DNA from: Branchiostoma floridae
Taxonomy: Eukaryota; Chordata; Leptocardii; Amphioxiformes; Branchiostomatidae
Direction of reading: 5' to 3'
Assembly: GCF_000003815.2 (NCBI RefSeq)
Contig: NC_049982.1
Coordinates: 29,134,377-29,198,376 of the forward strand
Length of the DNA stretch: 64,000 nucleotides
Shown: positions 22,706 to 34,931 of the stretch, piece by piece
How positions within the stretch are numbered: position 1 is the stretch's first letter
Layout: each line of letters opens with the position of its first letter
Notes under the pieces: model-generated
What the model saw: only the letters and a program-made list of their open reading frames with translations
What the model was told of the DNA's origin: nothing
Database searches by the model: none
Translations under genes and position numbers: made by a program

Positions 22706-22879
22706 CAGTAGAAGCCAGTTAATTGCACAACGGATTAACGCACACTTCTTTTAATTGCACGGAATCCCCAAATCCCAAACCAGTGCGGTCCAGCTGGATA
22801 ACTTCGCATTATTGCACCAGCCGGATAATTGCACGAAATTTACGGTCAAATAGGCCGTGCAATTAAGCGGCTTCTACTG
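22706..22879. mobile_element. pogo/Tigger-type MITE
   Basis: A 174-bp element with ends CAGTAGAAGCC and GGCTTCTACTG, TA on both sides (22704-22705 and 22880-22881), and TTAATTGCAC phrases inside. It sits in the 5' UTR intron of gene B and is absent from the same place in gene A. Confidence 0.8.
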
Positions 22880-23221
22880 TACCACAATCCAGCATCGTGG
22901 GGTGGGGGGTAGCTGACAGTTCTGAATAAGGGAACATATTATTAGATAAGGCTGCCAGGTAAAACGAAAATTTCGGTCTGTTTGAATAGTAGTCTAGGGA
23001 GAAGACAACGCATCTGGGGAGTACAATCTTTACACTCATCTATAAGTCTCTCTCAGAGATTCTCTGACTGTAACGAGAACCAGATGGTCTTCCCGGACAT
23101 TTTCTTTGACAGAAATCTGGTACCTAATCAGTGATCCCTCGTTCTTCTCAGCGTCAAGATAGGCTATGTCGCCGTTTATACAACACTTTTATAGCTACAA
23201 GTAGCAAGAACAGTTTCTTAC

Positions 23222-23340
23222 CTGACACTGTAGTAGTTCTTGTCCCAGTTTTCCGGGAATGAAGCTGGCTGAGGACCCGCAGAAGATCTGATCTCGGCGC
23301 AGTCACAATGTGCAGACGACACGAAAAAGACGCGGGAAAC
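23222..23340 (-). other. Non-coding first exon of gene B
   Basis: The donor GTGTCAG|GTAAGAA lies at 23222/23221. It differs from the gene A first exon at only a few positions. Confidence 0.6.
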
Positions 23341-23361
23341 TACCGGGGCGGTCAAAGGTCA
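23331..23361 (-). promoter_or_regulatory. E2F + DR1 composite promoter block, gene B
   Basis: CGCGGGAAA at 23331-23339, 9 bases, then CGGTCA-A-AGGTCA at 23349-23361. Layout and spacing equal those of gene A. Confidence 0.7.
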
Positions 23362-24059
23362 TTATTGGAATTCTACATACCGTGAATGGGGGTGGTTTTC
23401 TGAATATGAAGTTTTGTGTTCCTTTTTAATATACTAAGATAAATAATAGTAATTTCTGATTTAAACCACTACTGTCATGTTTTGTTGTGTTACGATAGTG
23501 TAAAACTCATAGCTCAATTTCAATTAGGTTATGATTTCTCTCCATTTCTTGAAATGAAATATCCCAAAGACTGGTTAAAGGACTATACCAAGTATAACAG
23601 TAAAGGGTGATCAGGTCATGGCTCTTGATTAAAAAAAGGAAGATAATTGTAGACTTATTAAAGTCCCAAGAAAGCGAAATGCGATCCAACTGGTTTAATA
23701 TACCTAATTTGACAAAACGTTTGGCATCTTAGAACATCACAATGACGAAAATGAAACACACACAAAACAAAAAGAATATGTAATGAAAATTCAATTTCAT
23801 GGGTAACATCTACACCCATAGAATCTTTACTAGTCAATTTTTCTTTCAAATATAATTGATAATCAGCTTATGGCATGAAGCATTTAGTTTTTTGTTTTCT
23901 TTTCCTTGGAAGTTCTGAGCACAAGAAGTTTATGTATTCATTCAGTGTGTTATCATGATCAGTGTGTGTGCATGCTTGTCTGTGTGAACATGTATAACGC
24001 TAGTTCACCTTTACCTGCGAGATAACCTATATCCATTGGTTTTCTAAATGATGTTTTAA

Positions 24060-24966
24060 CCCTATTCAGACCGGGGGGGGGGGGGGGCTTTTGAGGCCCG
24101 CGCTAACTTCGATGCCCTATAACGCCAGAACGACTTACGCTAGAGCCACCAAATTTGGTGAGTTTTCCTAAAATATTGTTGGCAACATTTTTGCGAAGTT
24201 TGACAAATTTTCCATTTTTTCTTGTTGCCATGGCAACCATTTGTTGACAGGCAGTTTTGCCAAAAATCACTATTTTTGGTTCTAACTGTATTTTTCACAT
24301 TTATTTGCTATATTACTGCGATTTTGTTACATAAATAAAATCTTATATTATTCAGCATATCTTTCATAATTATATATGCATAAATTATGCTAATTTGATG
24401 ACGTCATCAGCCCAAAATCCAAGATGGCGGACCGAATGGCCAGATCAAGAATAACAAGGTAATTATCCCTTAAAATTTGTAACAACCTGGTATGTTTTCA
24501 TCAAAAACCATCTAAATGAATGAATTTAGTCTATTTTCATTGACCTTTGTGATTATTTGTTGCAAAAAAAGGATTTTTAAAAATTCAAGGTGGTGGATAT
24601 AATATGGCGGAGCCCAACTCGTATCTTAGATGTGCATGACGTCATTTTATGACGTCATATTGACGTCATTAATGTTGCTATTGGCAACGCAAGTCGTAAT
24701 TAACATTATTATTCTGTTATCTGCACTTGGTGTTACATTTTTGCAGCAAAACTTGAAGTTTTCTGAGAATACCCATTTTTCATGGGTTTGGCCAATGTAA
24801 TCAAATTGATGACGTCATAATTACGTCATCTTACGTTTTGGTGGTCCTACGGCACGTCGTTTTAGAGTTATAGGACTTAGAAGTGGAGGGCCTCAAAAGC
24901 CGCCCGCCCCCCCCCCCCCGCCCCCCCGGGTGCAGGGATGACCAAAAAGGCCCAGTCTGAATAGGG
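24060..24966. mobile_element. piggyBac-type non-autonomous element
   Basis: Ends CCCTATTCAGACCGGG and CCCAGTCTGAATAGGG are each flanked by TTAA (24056-24059 and 24967-24970), the piggyBac target. It is 907 bp with long G and C homopolymer runs just inside the termini and no transposase. The duplicated spacer near 19010-19035 lacks it and shows the uninterrupted site. Confidence 0.85.
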
Positions 24967-24970
24967 TTAA

Positions 24971-26106
24971 TAGAGATATCAAATCGACGGATGGCGACTT
25001 CATATTCAAAAGTAGTGCAGTTTCAAAGGACCATCCGTGAATAATGTTTAAAGGTTAATGACCCCGAGGTGTATATGATGTGATAACGCATAGGCCTTTG
25101 CTATAATCACCTCATAAAACCACCGAGTGAGTGAAGCGATATTCCGATATTCATCGGAAACATAACTACATCAAAGTGTAAGAATTAGAAACGTATCACT
25201 TTGTGTTACATACATCATAAATGGGGTGATGGTCCAATCCTTCCATCACTCCCATCTCTATATGTTTATTTAATACTAATAGTCAACGCTGGAACATGCC
25301 TGTAACAGAAAGGCATGGTTAATGCTACAATGTTCTTGCACAAAATTACTGGGTTTTTGAAACAGTCTATCTGGACCTGAACTTAAGAAATCATCCCTAA
25401 TTATAAATTCAAACCAACCAAGACTACTGCAGAGAAGATTGTCACATTAAGTACAGTACTTCTTACACTTCTAAGGTTAGCAATAGATAATTCATTTTCT
25501 CGTAAGACTAAGCGGACTAACAGCCAAAAGTAGTTGATCTGGCATCTTCAATAGATACTCGTGGAATGTAGTGGAATATCGATATGTAAAATATAGAAGC
25601 CAATAGGTAACAATGTTATTTCCTAGATATTATAGGCATAATGAACAAACGTTACTAAAATACAAATTTTTGAATTTCATAGTGAATATATAATTTGTAC
25701 AGGCTATATTTGTAATGATCGTAAAATAAAGCATCAATTATAATACTGTATGATATTAAAGTATTTTCCTTAGACATAATAAGCGTAATGAACAAATGTT
25801 AGTAAAAAAGAATTTATGATGAAAGTACCTTAATTATGCTGCTACAATAAATGTTTGGACGTGTTATCAAAAAGGATCATATACAGGTACTTTTTGTGTC
25901 TTGAGAACTACATGAATCTCTTTATCATACATTTTCTTCAACATCCTGACTTCATTATGACAGTGTACAATCAACAAGATCATCTAGTACCCTTACCATG
26001 ATGCAACCCAATGGACACAATGTCGGTCCCATATGATTGTCAACTTTTCACTTCATATTACGAGTTTCCAGTGATATCTTACAAGTGCATGGTACTCTGT
26101 TGTACC
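24971..26106. other. Spacer B-C and 3' block of gene C
   Basis: 24971-25250 resumes the duplicated upstream sequence, then the shared 3' block of the array follows (CATAACTACATCAAAGTGTA near 25160, ATAAATGGGGTGAT near 25218, CACAATGTCGGTCCCAT near 26018). No further gene. Confidence 0.55.
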
Positions 26107-27825
26107 TCAGCTCTTCAGTATAGTGACACAGCCATGTCCAAACAGACCCTTATCATTAGGCATGGTTCCCACCTGCTGAAGTGACTTGTCTTGCTGATTA
26201 AACCGTAATACCTTTGTTGTTGCATTCTCGTTTTTATAGCCTCCATAGATGTAAATCTCCCCACCAAAGACAGTCATACCACATCTGTATCCAGTACCCG
26301 TGTTGGCTACAACAGTCCACAAGTCCTCCTGATGACTGTAACACAACATATTTGAAGGAATCCCAGCAACATAGATGACACCATTGAGAACTGAAGCAGT
26401 AATATCATTAGCTTTGTTTGGCATGTCGCTTGCTGAATGCCACTGGCAGTCTCCTGGGCTGAGGAGGAACACCGTAGATGTTGCGAGGTCATCAGCATCA
26501 CGTCCACCCATTACGTATATGCTACCATCCACCACGGCAACAGCATGTTGGTACCTTGGCTGTGTGAGTGGAACACCTTCAGTCCACTTGTTCAGGCTTC
26601 TGTCATAGACTTCCACATTCGTTGTTACATGAAGTGGTGAGTAGCTGATTCTGCCACCAATAGCATAGGCTTTGCCTTGCACCACTGCCAGCTTGTGAAA
26701 GTCCCTTGCTGTGTTCATATCAGCAAGCCTAGACCAGGAGTCAAGTCCTGCTTGATACAACCACACATTTTTGCACTGAGTCCCACCAACAGATACCATG
26801 ATGTCACTTGTGCCCAAAACGGCCACAGCAAATCCAAAGTCATTTGCCCTCTTTATTCTACCCATGGAAACCCAACTGGTGCTCGACGGTGCAGAGGAGT
26901 GTGTCATCACGATTGAGTTGCTTTCCACGGAAGGGTTTTCTCCAATTGCATACTTCTCCGTCCCTCCAATGACCACTACTGCCTCCCTCAGACCACTGGC
27001 ACGGCGGGGACGGGTGCGGGGTGACTGGATCTCCCCTGGGAAAGCCTGATACTTCTGAGCTTCTGACACGACATCCGGGCAGCACTTGCACAATGCCTTA
27101 TCCGTCTGCACGTTCTCTATGAAGTACATCTTGTCCATCCAGGGGAACCTAACAAGCTCCATCAGCTCTCTCATCTCCTTCTTCCTCTTCCTTGGGGCGT
27201 GCTTGATCCATTTCAGCACTGATGTGTACACAGCTTCTTCAGGGGCATTGAGCTCATCTGATGAGATGAGCTTGATGAGCTGCTCCTTTGTCAAATCAAG
27301 GAACTCTGGTGTTTGGGTGACTGCTGTAAACTCTTTCATGACATACGACAATGCACTGCTCTCCAGATAACGGTTCATCAGCATGTTCCCTACGTTTATT
27401 CTCTCCAGACAGTTTGTGATCCATAGAGTGTCTGATAGGAACTTTGTGCATGCATCCCTGACCGGTTCAAACTGGAAGAAACTGGCCCCTTCCATCAGCT
27501 CTACAGCGTTGTCTTCTGTGACGGTTACCTTTGACGTGTAGGCATAGTCGACAAGAAGCTGCACAATGTTAGCACTGGCCTCGTGAATGGTTACCTTATT
27601 CTCCTTGCTCTCAAGATGACCATTACAGAACATCGCGCGAAAATATCCACTACAAGCAGCGAGAACATTTCTGTGGCACGGGATCTCCTTCCCAGAGACA
27701 CAGAGGGTGACATCTACCAGCATGTTCTCTGATCGCAGTTCCTGCAAACCCTGCAAGAGGGCGTTTGAGTGTGCGTCATGGCTGACGTCGAGTGACGCCT
27801 TTGGCCTCTGCGATGTTGTTGCCAT
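26107..27825 (-). CDS. KLHL24/KLHL6-like BTB-BACK-Kelch protein (gene C)
   Basis: A 572-residue single-exon CDS starting MATTSQRPKASLDVSHDAHS and the most divergent copy in its BACK domain (FFQFEPVRDACTKFLSDTLW, ITNCLERINVGNML). BTB, BACK, the SPRTRPR linker and six Kelch blades are complete. The end is CVTILKS, and the last blade has an extra MPNDKGLF. The acceptor TTGCATTGCAG ends 12 nt before the ATG (exon from 27837). The nearest promoter block and donor upstream are at 32339-32369 and 32206, giving a 5.6-kb distance and a 4.4-kb 5' UTR intron. Two Harbinger-like insertions (30368-31128, 31290-31816) account for over 1 kb of that. The pseudogene at 41849-42348 is its closest relative. Confidence 0.9.
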   Translation of the reverse strand: MATTSQRPKASLDVSHDAHSNALLQGLQELRSENMLVDVTLCVSGKEIPCHRNVLAACSGYFRAMFCNGHLESKENKVTIHEASANIVQLLVDYAYTSKVTVTEDNAVELMEGASFFQFEPVRDACTKFLSDTLWITNCLERINVGNMLMNRYLESSALSYVMKEFTAVTQTPEFLDLTKEQLIKLISSDELNAPEEAVYTSVLKWIKHAPRKRKKEMRELMELVRFPWMDKMYFIENVQTDKALCKCCPDVVSEAQKYQAFPGEIQSPRTRPRRASGLREAVVVIGGTEKYAIGENPSVESNSIVMTHSSAPSSTSWVSMGRIKRANDFGFAVAVLGTSDIMVSVGGTQCKNVWLYQAGLDSWSRLADMNTARDFHKLAVVQGKAYAIGGRISYSPLHVTTNVEVYDRSLNKWTEGVPLTQPRYQHAVAVVDGSIYVMGGRDADDLATSTVFLLSPGDCQWHSASDMPNKANDITASVLNGVIYVAGIPSNMLCYSHQEDLWTVVANTGTGYRCGMTVFGGEIYIYGGYKNENATTKVLRFNQQDKSLQQVGTMPNDKGLFGHGCVTILKS

Positions 27826-27837
27826 CGTAGCCTAATC

Positions 27838-30367
27838 CTGCAATGCAAAATAATATCTTTATTAGTTTAATAAAACTTTAATTGCACAAAAATTCCTGAT
27901 CTCAATCAATCTGATTACTTAACAACTAGATGTGGCAGACGTCACCCCTACAAAACTCACACACGCACAAACACAGAGACCGACTGATTTGCCATGAAAT
28001 ACATTGGATGACATGTTTATCCGCAGAAGCAAGTGTTGTTTCCTATTTTTTCCAGGCCATAGTTCTAAATGATTTTTTTCACAAAAAGAATTAATAGTGC
28101 ATGTAGTTTAGATCATACTCTTTTCCATTGCGAAAATTTGAGGGAGGTCACTGTAAACGTCAATCTTTACTTTCTTTCCTATGTATATCAAATGATGGTT
28201 GGACCATATGAAATCTAACTCGGCACAAAAGTTTCAAATATCGATTTTGGTTGATTCTGCATCAACTTCAATGCATTATAGATTATTTAATATCAAGCTT
28301 GTGTAATTTTGTCTCCTGTGATATCCAACTTCTTAGGATTGTAAAATCATGAAACGAGCACCAGGCCTGCTTACGTCAGGGGGTAACAAAATAAGTGCAT
28401 AAATTACCCTAATGAAGTCAAACACTCCGTTCAGTTTAGTATTGACTTGCAACTCAATGACCGTAAGTCATTTTATGGCCCTCCTGCCTAATTAACTGGC
28501 CCACCAACTTTGATGTGCCATATATTGTTCTTGGCTTGCTATATTCCTGAATGTTCAACAGGAAGTGGAGCACAATACCCATAAGTTGGTGTCAGACCAT
28601 ACAGATATCAACTAAAGCTCATTGATATTGAAAAATGAATATGATAAGCACAGCTATATTTTATCACTTTTAGGCTCCAAGCGCTAGCCCCAGGAACATA
28701 TTTATGACACAAATATGGTATCTATGTATTCAGGAGAGAGCATTCTACAATATTCAGCCTGTCCCACACTTACTAGAGTGATTTTAACAGAGATATTCTT
28801 TAATATGTTCAAAATATTATGAAAAATGGCATTTGCAATATTCATGCAAGCCTGACAGGTAACTGGAAAGGGGAACAACCATGGGCCAGGTTGAACATTG
28901 AAGTGCAACATTTGTACTTTCCATACATTTCTTTTGTGACAAATGAAAATATTGCATAAGCTAGCGCTTTTACGAAAGAAAAAAGATGACAAAATTTCAA
29001 GTTTGGGCTACTCTAAGGATGAAATGTGACACGTTTGTTTTGATAAAGGAACAATATGGCCAATTAATTTGTTTACACAACCTCCTGACAGTAGGACACC
29101 ATGCTCTCATAGGCAAACAATGCGGATTGTTCACACCTTTACCTGGCAAGGCATATGTTCCAGACACAGCTTGGCTTGGCTTGGTTTGGTTTGACAAACA
29201 ATAAACAAACAGCATTCGAGTATCTGAAGTTACTTTTAAACAAATGCTGGGTCTCCAAATACAACATAGCAATTATTGCAAATACCTGGTTAAGGCCTGT
29301 CATGTTATACGATTATCAAATGTGAGATATGATCACAGCAAAATGCATGATGTCAAGGTTCTGTTCTGAATATCCTTGATAATATTTTGTGTATCCACAA
29401 TTCTACCAAACCAGACATAACCAGACAGTTGTCATCATGACTGTTATGATTCAGTGATACTGAACTAGTAATAGGTGTATTGACAAAACTAAAAAAGGAG
29501 ACTTTTACATGTGGCTGTATGTTCAAATTTGAGGGTTTTAAGTGTAAAACTTGGTGCCATACTAGCAAGCTAACTATAATTGTACATGTTACATGATGGG
29601 TAAATGGCCACAACTATGTGCACGGTTAAATACAAAAAAAAGATCATACTTTCGATAGTTTAGTCTGAGTTTAGCATTGACGTTATTTAGAATCAAGGAC
29701 GTTATATTAAATTATAAAACATATAACTTCCTTGCAGCTGGAATGAATCTAAATTGCAAAAATGGTTTGGTACTGTTTCTAGTGTTGCTTCATGTGAGTA
29801 GAATTTACTATAAAACTGCTTTGGCAAATTGATCAAGACACAAAGAACTGCAATTCTAACAAGACAAATTTAGGATACTGTTAATAAAGTACCAACTCAG
29901 TAACTTGCAAACAGGAAAATATCCGAAGTCTTTGTTTGGGGGAAAGATCGTGGCTACATTCTTGTAGTATGTATTTTGGTGTCTAACATTAGTAGGTTTA
30001 TAGAGAAGTTCCAAAGCTAAAAAAATCAAATGCAAGTGGATGCTTTCTCTGGAGAGCTGTAACTTACATATTCTAAGATATTTGCAGACGGTCAGAGTAA
30101 AAATCTAGCAGTGCCTATCTACTACATATGAAACAGTTAATGCTCAATACACATCATGTTGTCATTCCCAGACAGTACTGTCTGAAACAACCTGGGGTTC
30201 CAGGTAACACTTTACCTGGCTTGGTGGAACCCCTCTTGGGATGTTTTCACACTGGGTGGAGAGGGGGCAATTAGTAAACAATGGGGTAACTTGGGGTCAA
30301 AGGTGGTTGCTATGTGTTGCTAGGGGAGCCAACACCCACTTCGCTGGGGGTCTCAAGAAATGACTTA
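27838..30367. other. 5' UTR intron of gene C, nothing further recognised
   Basis: 27960-28210 resembles the sequence above the KLHL pseudogene (42420-42740), supporting a shared origin. The remainder shows only AT-rich sequence and short GGTTTGG/GGCTTGG runs. Small ORFs have no family signature. Confidence 0.4.
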
Positions 30368-31128
30368 GACCCCATTCACACTCAGAAAAACGATTCGAAT
30401 AAAACATGTTATCCGAATAAAACTACCCGATCCGAATAAAACTTAGCAGTATGAACGCTCCCAAATCACTTGGATTTCATTGATTCGAATCCCTCGCGAT
30501 CCACCTCGGGGAGGTAGATAGAACTCCGGGAAGTGGATAAAACTGCGCCGCGGGGAGTCTCGATTCGTGCGATTCGGCAGTGTGAACGCGCAAGTGGATA
30601 GGATTCCGCTTATTCCGGGGTGTAACGTCATTCATCCGGGAACTTGGGGTTATACTTCGAAACACTACACACGCCTGATTGATTCGTTTTTCAGCGCGCA
30701 TTTCCGCCATATTTTACTTCCAACAACAACGAGCGGAAAGAAAGGGAAATCTTCATCATACGCCAAGTGGACACCGTAACAAACGAAGCTGCTTATTTCA
30801 ATCTGGGGGTGGGAGGAGACGCAAAAAAAGCTCGGGAAGGTTCATAAAAACAGGGACTAATATGAAGATATATCCGAAGGAATGGCGGAGCATGGAGTTG
30901 AGAAATCCCTCGACCAGTGCAGAAATAAAGTGAAGAATCTCACCGCCAACTACCACAAGACGTAGCGATACATCTGTGAAACGCAACTAATGTTTTATTC
31001 AGATAAAACTGAGGGCGCACTGATCGGGTTGCTGAAGAGCAGTGTGAACACAATTTTGGATCGGATAAAAAAAATTTTATTCGGATAAATGTTTTATTCG
31101 AATTGTTTTTCTGAGTGTGAATGGGGTC
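30368..31128. mobile_element. PIF/Harbinger-type element with MYB-like remnant
   Basis: Ends GACCCCATTCACACTCAG and CTGAGTGTGAATGGGGTC are flanked by TTA (30365-30367 and 31129-31131). It is 761 bp. A plus-strand frame around 30775-30965 reads QTKLLISIWGWEETQKKLGK and, further on, KSLDQCRNKVKNLTANYHKT. This is the trihelix/MYB-like DNA-binding protein that Harbinger elements carry beside their transposase. It is broken by stops and no transposase remains. Confidence 0.75.
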
Positions 31129-31289
31129 TTACGGTCATTGAGTGTGCATGGAGGAAAGCTGGGTAAACAGGACAAGTTAATCATAGCCACTGTTACTAAA
31201 TTTATTTATCTAAGCAAACAATTTGACCCATTTCAATTGATATATAATACATTGAAATCAATGCAGAAACAATGGAAATGATCTGCTAA

Positions 31290-31816
31290 GGCCACAGCAA
31301 GTAAATTTTATGGATGACATCCTCTGCAGACGGCAAAAATAGTGAGATAGGGCGAAAAAAAAACAAGATGGGTAAAAAAAACAAGATGGCTAAATTGTCC
31401 AAATATACGCAATAAACGTATAAAAAGGGATTGAGGCGACGAAACATGGTATCACAGCCTATAAGGCATTCATTTCTGTATTCAAGACGTGAATTTGTAT
31501 AGTAAAGGTGACACTAGTGTGGTAGACTGGTATCACTTACCAACATGGCAACTACACTCATGGCTTCCATTTTGGGGCCACTTTCACAACTATCTAACTA
31601 AATTTTTACTTTCACTTCTATAACTACAGTCATGACTACCTGGCTAGTTTCACTTCTACAAGTACAACCATAAGCCTACACACATCATATTTGCCCATTT
31701 TGGTACTTTCTCGTCATGTTGACCATCTTGGAAAAAAAATTCTTGTTTTTTTTCTGAAATCAGGTGAAAATTAATGCGCGCGCTGATGTCATCCATAAAA
31801 TTGACTTGCTGTGGCC
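31290..31816. mobile_element. Harbinger-like MITE, copy 1 of 3
   Basis: Ends GGCCACAGCAAG and CTTGCTGTGGCC with TAA on both sides (31287-31289, 31817-31819). A TGGATGACATCC-type phrase near each end links it to the copies at 47512-48382 and 63235-63627. Confidence 0.7.
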
Positions 31817-32205
31817 TAAAGAAATATTCCAAACTTTTGTGCAGAGTTTAATTTCCTCATATACGCATTTCAGAACACGTCCGACATTGTTATGCAAATG
31901 CCACAGAGTCTGGAATGTGTGACTGAGGTAAATGACACGCGCGTTGTGTCGTCGAGGCAAAATACAAAGTCTTTTGTACACGGTAGGTGTCTTTTTCCGC
32001 GAAAATAGAAATTGAATGCATGTAGTTGTATATTAGTCACTGTATATTAGTCACGTGTTGTCTTAAAGAACCATGTACTAGATATGGTCTCTCGTTGCTT
32101 GTAAATTGAACTTACAGAAAACCGGTACTATTCGGTATTTCAGTTGCAAGAAATGTTGATATAGTCGTCCTAGAAACACTAGTAACAACAACAGGTTATT
32201 CTTAC

Positions 32206-32338
32206 CTGGTCCTATAGAAGTTCTTACTTCTGTTTTCAGAGAATGGAGGAAACTTGAAACCGACAGACGAGCTGAGCTAAGCGTGCCCTCCGCGCACCTG
32301 GGTCTCCTCAGTCAGAATGCGCAAGAGATAGAAAAATG
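32206..32338 (-). other. Probable non-coding first exon of gene C
   Basis: The donor GGACCAG|GTAAGAA lies at 32206/32205 at the same distance below a promoter block as in the siblings. Assignment to gene C rests on order and strand, as no other gene lies between. Confidence 0.5.
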
Positions 32339-32369
32339 CGCGGGAAACTTCTCAGAAGGTCAAAGGTTA
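32339..32369 (-). promoter_or_regulatory. E2F + DR1 composite promoter block, gene C
   Basis: CGCGGGAAA at 32339-32347, 9 bases, then AGGTCA-A-AGGTTA at 32357-32369. The surrounding sequence has diverged from genes A and B, but the block is retained. Confidence 0.65.
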
Positions 32370-32389
32370 TTCTGTAATAAATTACATGT

Positions 32390-33076
32390 TTGGGATGGCA
32401 ATCAGATTATGTACTACAATATTCTGTCTATATTATACAAACGCGGATGGTAATTATTTGATTCAGAAAGGTCTCGTGTTCTTAAGGCGTAAAACGTTCT
32501 AAATCGAAATCAGTTTATATTCGGTTTACTGACATTTCCTTTACGAAATGGAATATACAAAAAAAAATGGGTCAAACCAAGTCAAACTGTGCTGGTGGGA
32601 GCTTAGAAGAATGCAACGGGATCTGAATACGAATCTCGTAAAAGGTAACCCCGAAATTTCGCAAAGCACCGGCCGACAGAGCACCAACTATAGAACTGTT
32701 ATACCGTCACTAGGTCATTTCTAATAAGACGAAGAATGAATATGTACAGGGAGTAGTAGGTATATCGTTGGCCCACAGGAACCAATGTTGGTGGTCAAGA
32801 GACGAAATCTTCAGTAGTTCGTCCACGTGACACGCCACGACAGCCTGGCTTTATATAATAGACAATACTACTCGAGGACACAGGATAGTTACGGAAGGGA
32901 CAACAGAGAAAATCCAGGCAAGACGATATTACAGAGCGGACGTCACCAAACCATTCATCTCAGACAGTTGGTTCGATCTTTTGGTATTTTGTATGATATT
33001 GCAGATCACCTGGGCCCTGTGAAAATGAAAATCACTGTAGTTTGAAATAGGATAGCTCGCCTTGCGTGACAGTTTT
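32390..33076. other. Spacer, nothing recognised
   Basis: No gene family or repeat boundary is recognised. The short ORF at 32827-33045 (plus) has no signature I can name. Confidence 0.4.
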
Positions 33077-33591
33077 TAGCCTGGAATCCAGCCGTGTTGT
33101 GCTTTGGTCGCTCCCCTAAGCCAAAAAAAGGCTAAGGTACGCTTCCTGCCATACGTCTGGTGTCCGTTACCACTTGAACGATCGGCATTTGCATTTTCGC
33201 AGAGATTTTATGCAAGATTTCTGATTGGCTGGTTTAAGCGCTCGTTCGAACAGGCTTTCCATTATCATCAATGACCCATCTTCTTCGAGACTATTGGAAC
33301 GATCTGATAAATCAAACTCTTGCCATGCTCGGTTGGCAAGAGCGTCATTCAAACATCCTTTCCGTTGAGAAAAGCCTCTGAGGTTTTTGTTTGCTCGTTT
33401 TAGTGACGAAATTCCGGGAAATTCGCTGGGTAGTTCTGGCATTTATGAAGGTCTGACGCGGCGGCCATGTTGATGATAATCAACGCCTGTCCGAACGAGC
33501 ACTCGAACCATTCATAATTCAGCCAGTCAGAAATTTCGCATAAATCTCTGCGAATATGCAAATGCCGATCGTTCAAATGGTAACGAGGCTA
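33077..33591. mobile_element. MITE with 9-bp target duplication
   Basis: GACAGTTTT occurs on both sides (33068-33076 and 33592-33600). The element ends are TAGCCT and AGGCTA. Longer inner inverted repeats start at 33166 (GTTACCACTTGAACGATCGG) and end at 33584. A 9-bp duplication is typical of Mutator-like elements, but I do not assign the superfamily firmly. Confidence 0.7.
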
Positions 33592-33939
33592 GACAGTTTT
33601 ATCCTCCCATATGTTAACTTTACTGCAGTAAGTGCGTAATAATCTGACCTACCTACCTAACATCCTTCATGTTGCATTTTGTACGTTGGTTATGTACCAG
33701 ATGAGTTTTAACAGTGCATGTATTGAAAGCCTTAATTTGTGCATTGTACTCGCTCTGGGTACAAGATTATTGGCTACTCGTATTACAGTGGTCAGTTCAG
33801 ATCTTGTTTCAACATTAAACTTTTCTTCGAGCGGCAAAGGTCCCATTTTCTTCAAAGCAAGGACAAAACAATTAAGTATGTGTATGGTATCATTTTCCAG
33901 TAAAGACTTTACAAAAACAGTAACTGAAACATTTGAATT

Positions 33940-34931
33940 GGTAGGCAAGAAAAAAACACACACAACAGGGACATTTCACTAACAGAACTTTGTTTATCAA
34001 TAGTACAACATAATACATGTACAAGTGTCACATCATAAAATGGGGTATAACTCCCATCTTCCTATCCAATTCTCATATCTAATACTTCAGTCTTTTAATA
34101 CTAGTACATGTAGTTAGGGCAGATGTTCTTAGTTTAATGCATGCAATTGTTAGACATACACTTGTCCATGCCAAATTACAAACATACAAACGTTAGTAAA
34201 AAGATTCCAATACAGTAACTGCACTTCCTAGTGACTACAGTATTTTACAAGCTACATTTGCAAGACAAGATTATAATATTGTGACAAAATATGGGAGGGT
34301 GCAAAAGGGATAAGAGTCCTTCTCCTGTCCATTTCCCAACTTAAAGCTTAATTACCAGAGAGCTAATCTTTCATCTTGAATAGGTCAAATTTCATGGAGT
34401 AACCTTTATCTGCAATCTTTATGGCGAAAACACTTTGGACCGAACAGGATCATGTAATTCTCCATTTCTGTGTTCATTCCAGCTAGTTATGAACAGGTGT
34501 AAACAACATGTACCTCTTTCTCACAGTTTCTTTCTCTCTCAACGTACTTGTTGATTTTCATCATGGCATTAGATATCACACATCATCAGGTAGCTTTGCC
34601 ACGCAACATTGTCCATTTGCATTGGTACAATGTTGGTCCCATCTGCTTGTCAGCCTACACTAAATAGTTTAACATGTCATCAAATGGGATCATATAGTCC
34701 TTTTCTGTGTTCATTCAATCAAGTCATGAACAGTTGTGAACTGCATGTATGTCTTCATCATACATTTTTTCTTAACATTTATACTTCCTCACTTCATCAT
34801 GGCATTCTACAGTAAACAAGATCATCTTGTAGATTTAAAATGATGACACCATGTTGGTCCCATCAGATTGTAGCCTGTTTACTTCATATCACACAAAGAG
34901 TTGCCAGTGATCTCTTAAGATTGCATGGAAC
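33940..34931. other. 3' block of gene D
   Basis: Matches the array's 3' block (AACAGAACTTTG, ATAAAATGGGGTATAAC). The phrase TGTTGGTCCCATC is present twice (about 34630 and 34853), as is the CATTC...AGTTATGAACAG/AGTCATGAACAG segment, showing an internal duplication of roughly 230 bp. Confidence 0.6.

Noticed and set aside
32827-33045. 72-codon plus-strand ORF
   Set aside because: No recognisable domain. The length is within chance for this region.
33167-33442. 91-codon minus-strand ORF
   Set aside because: It lies wholly inside a MITE with 9-bp target duplications and has no recognised domain.
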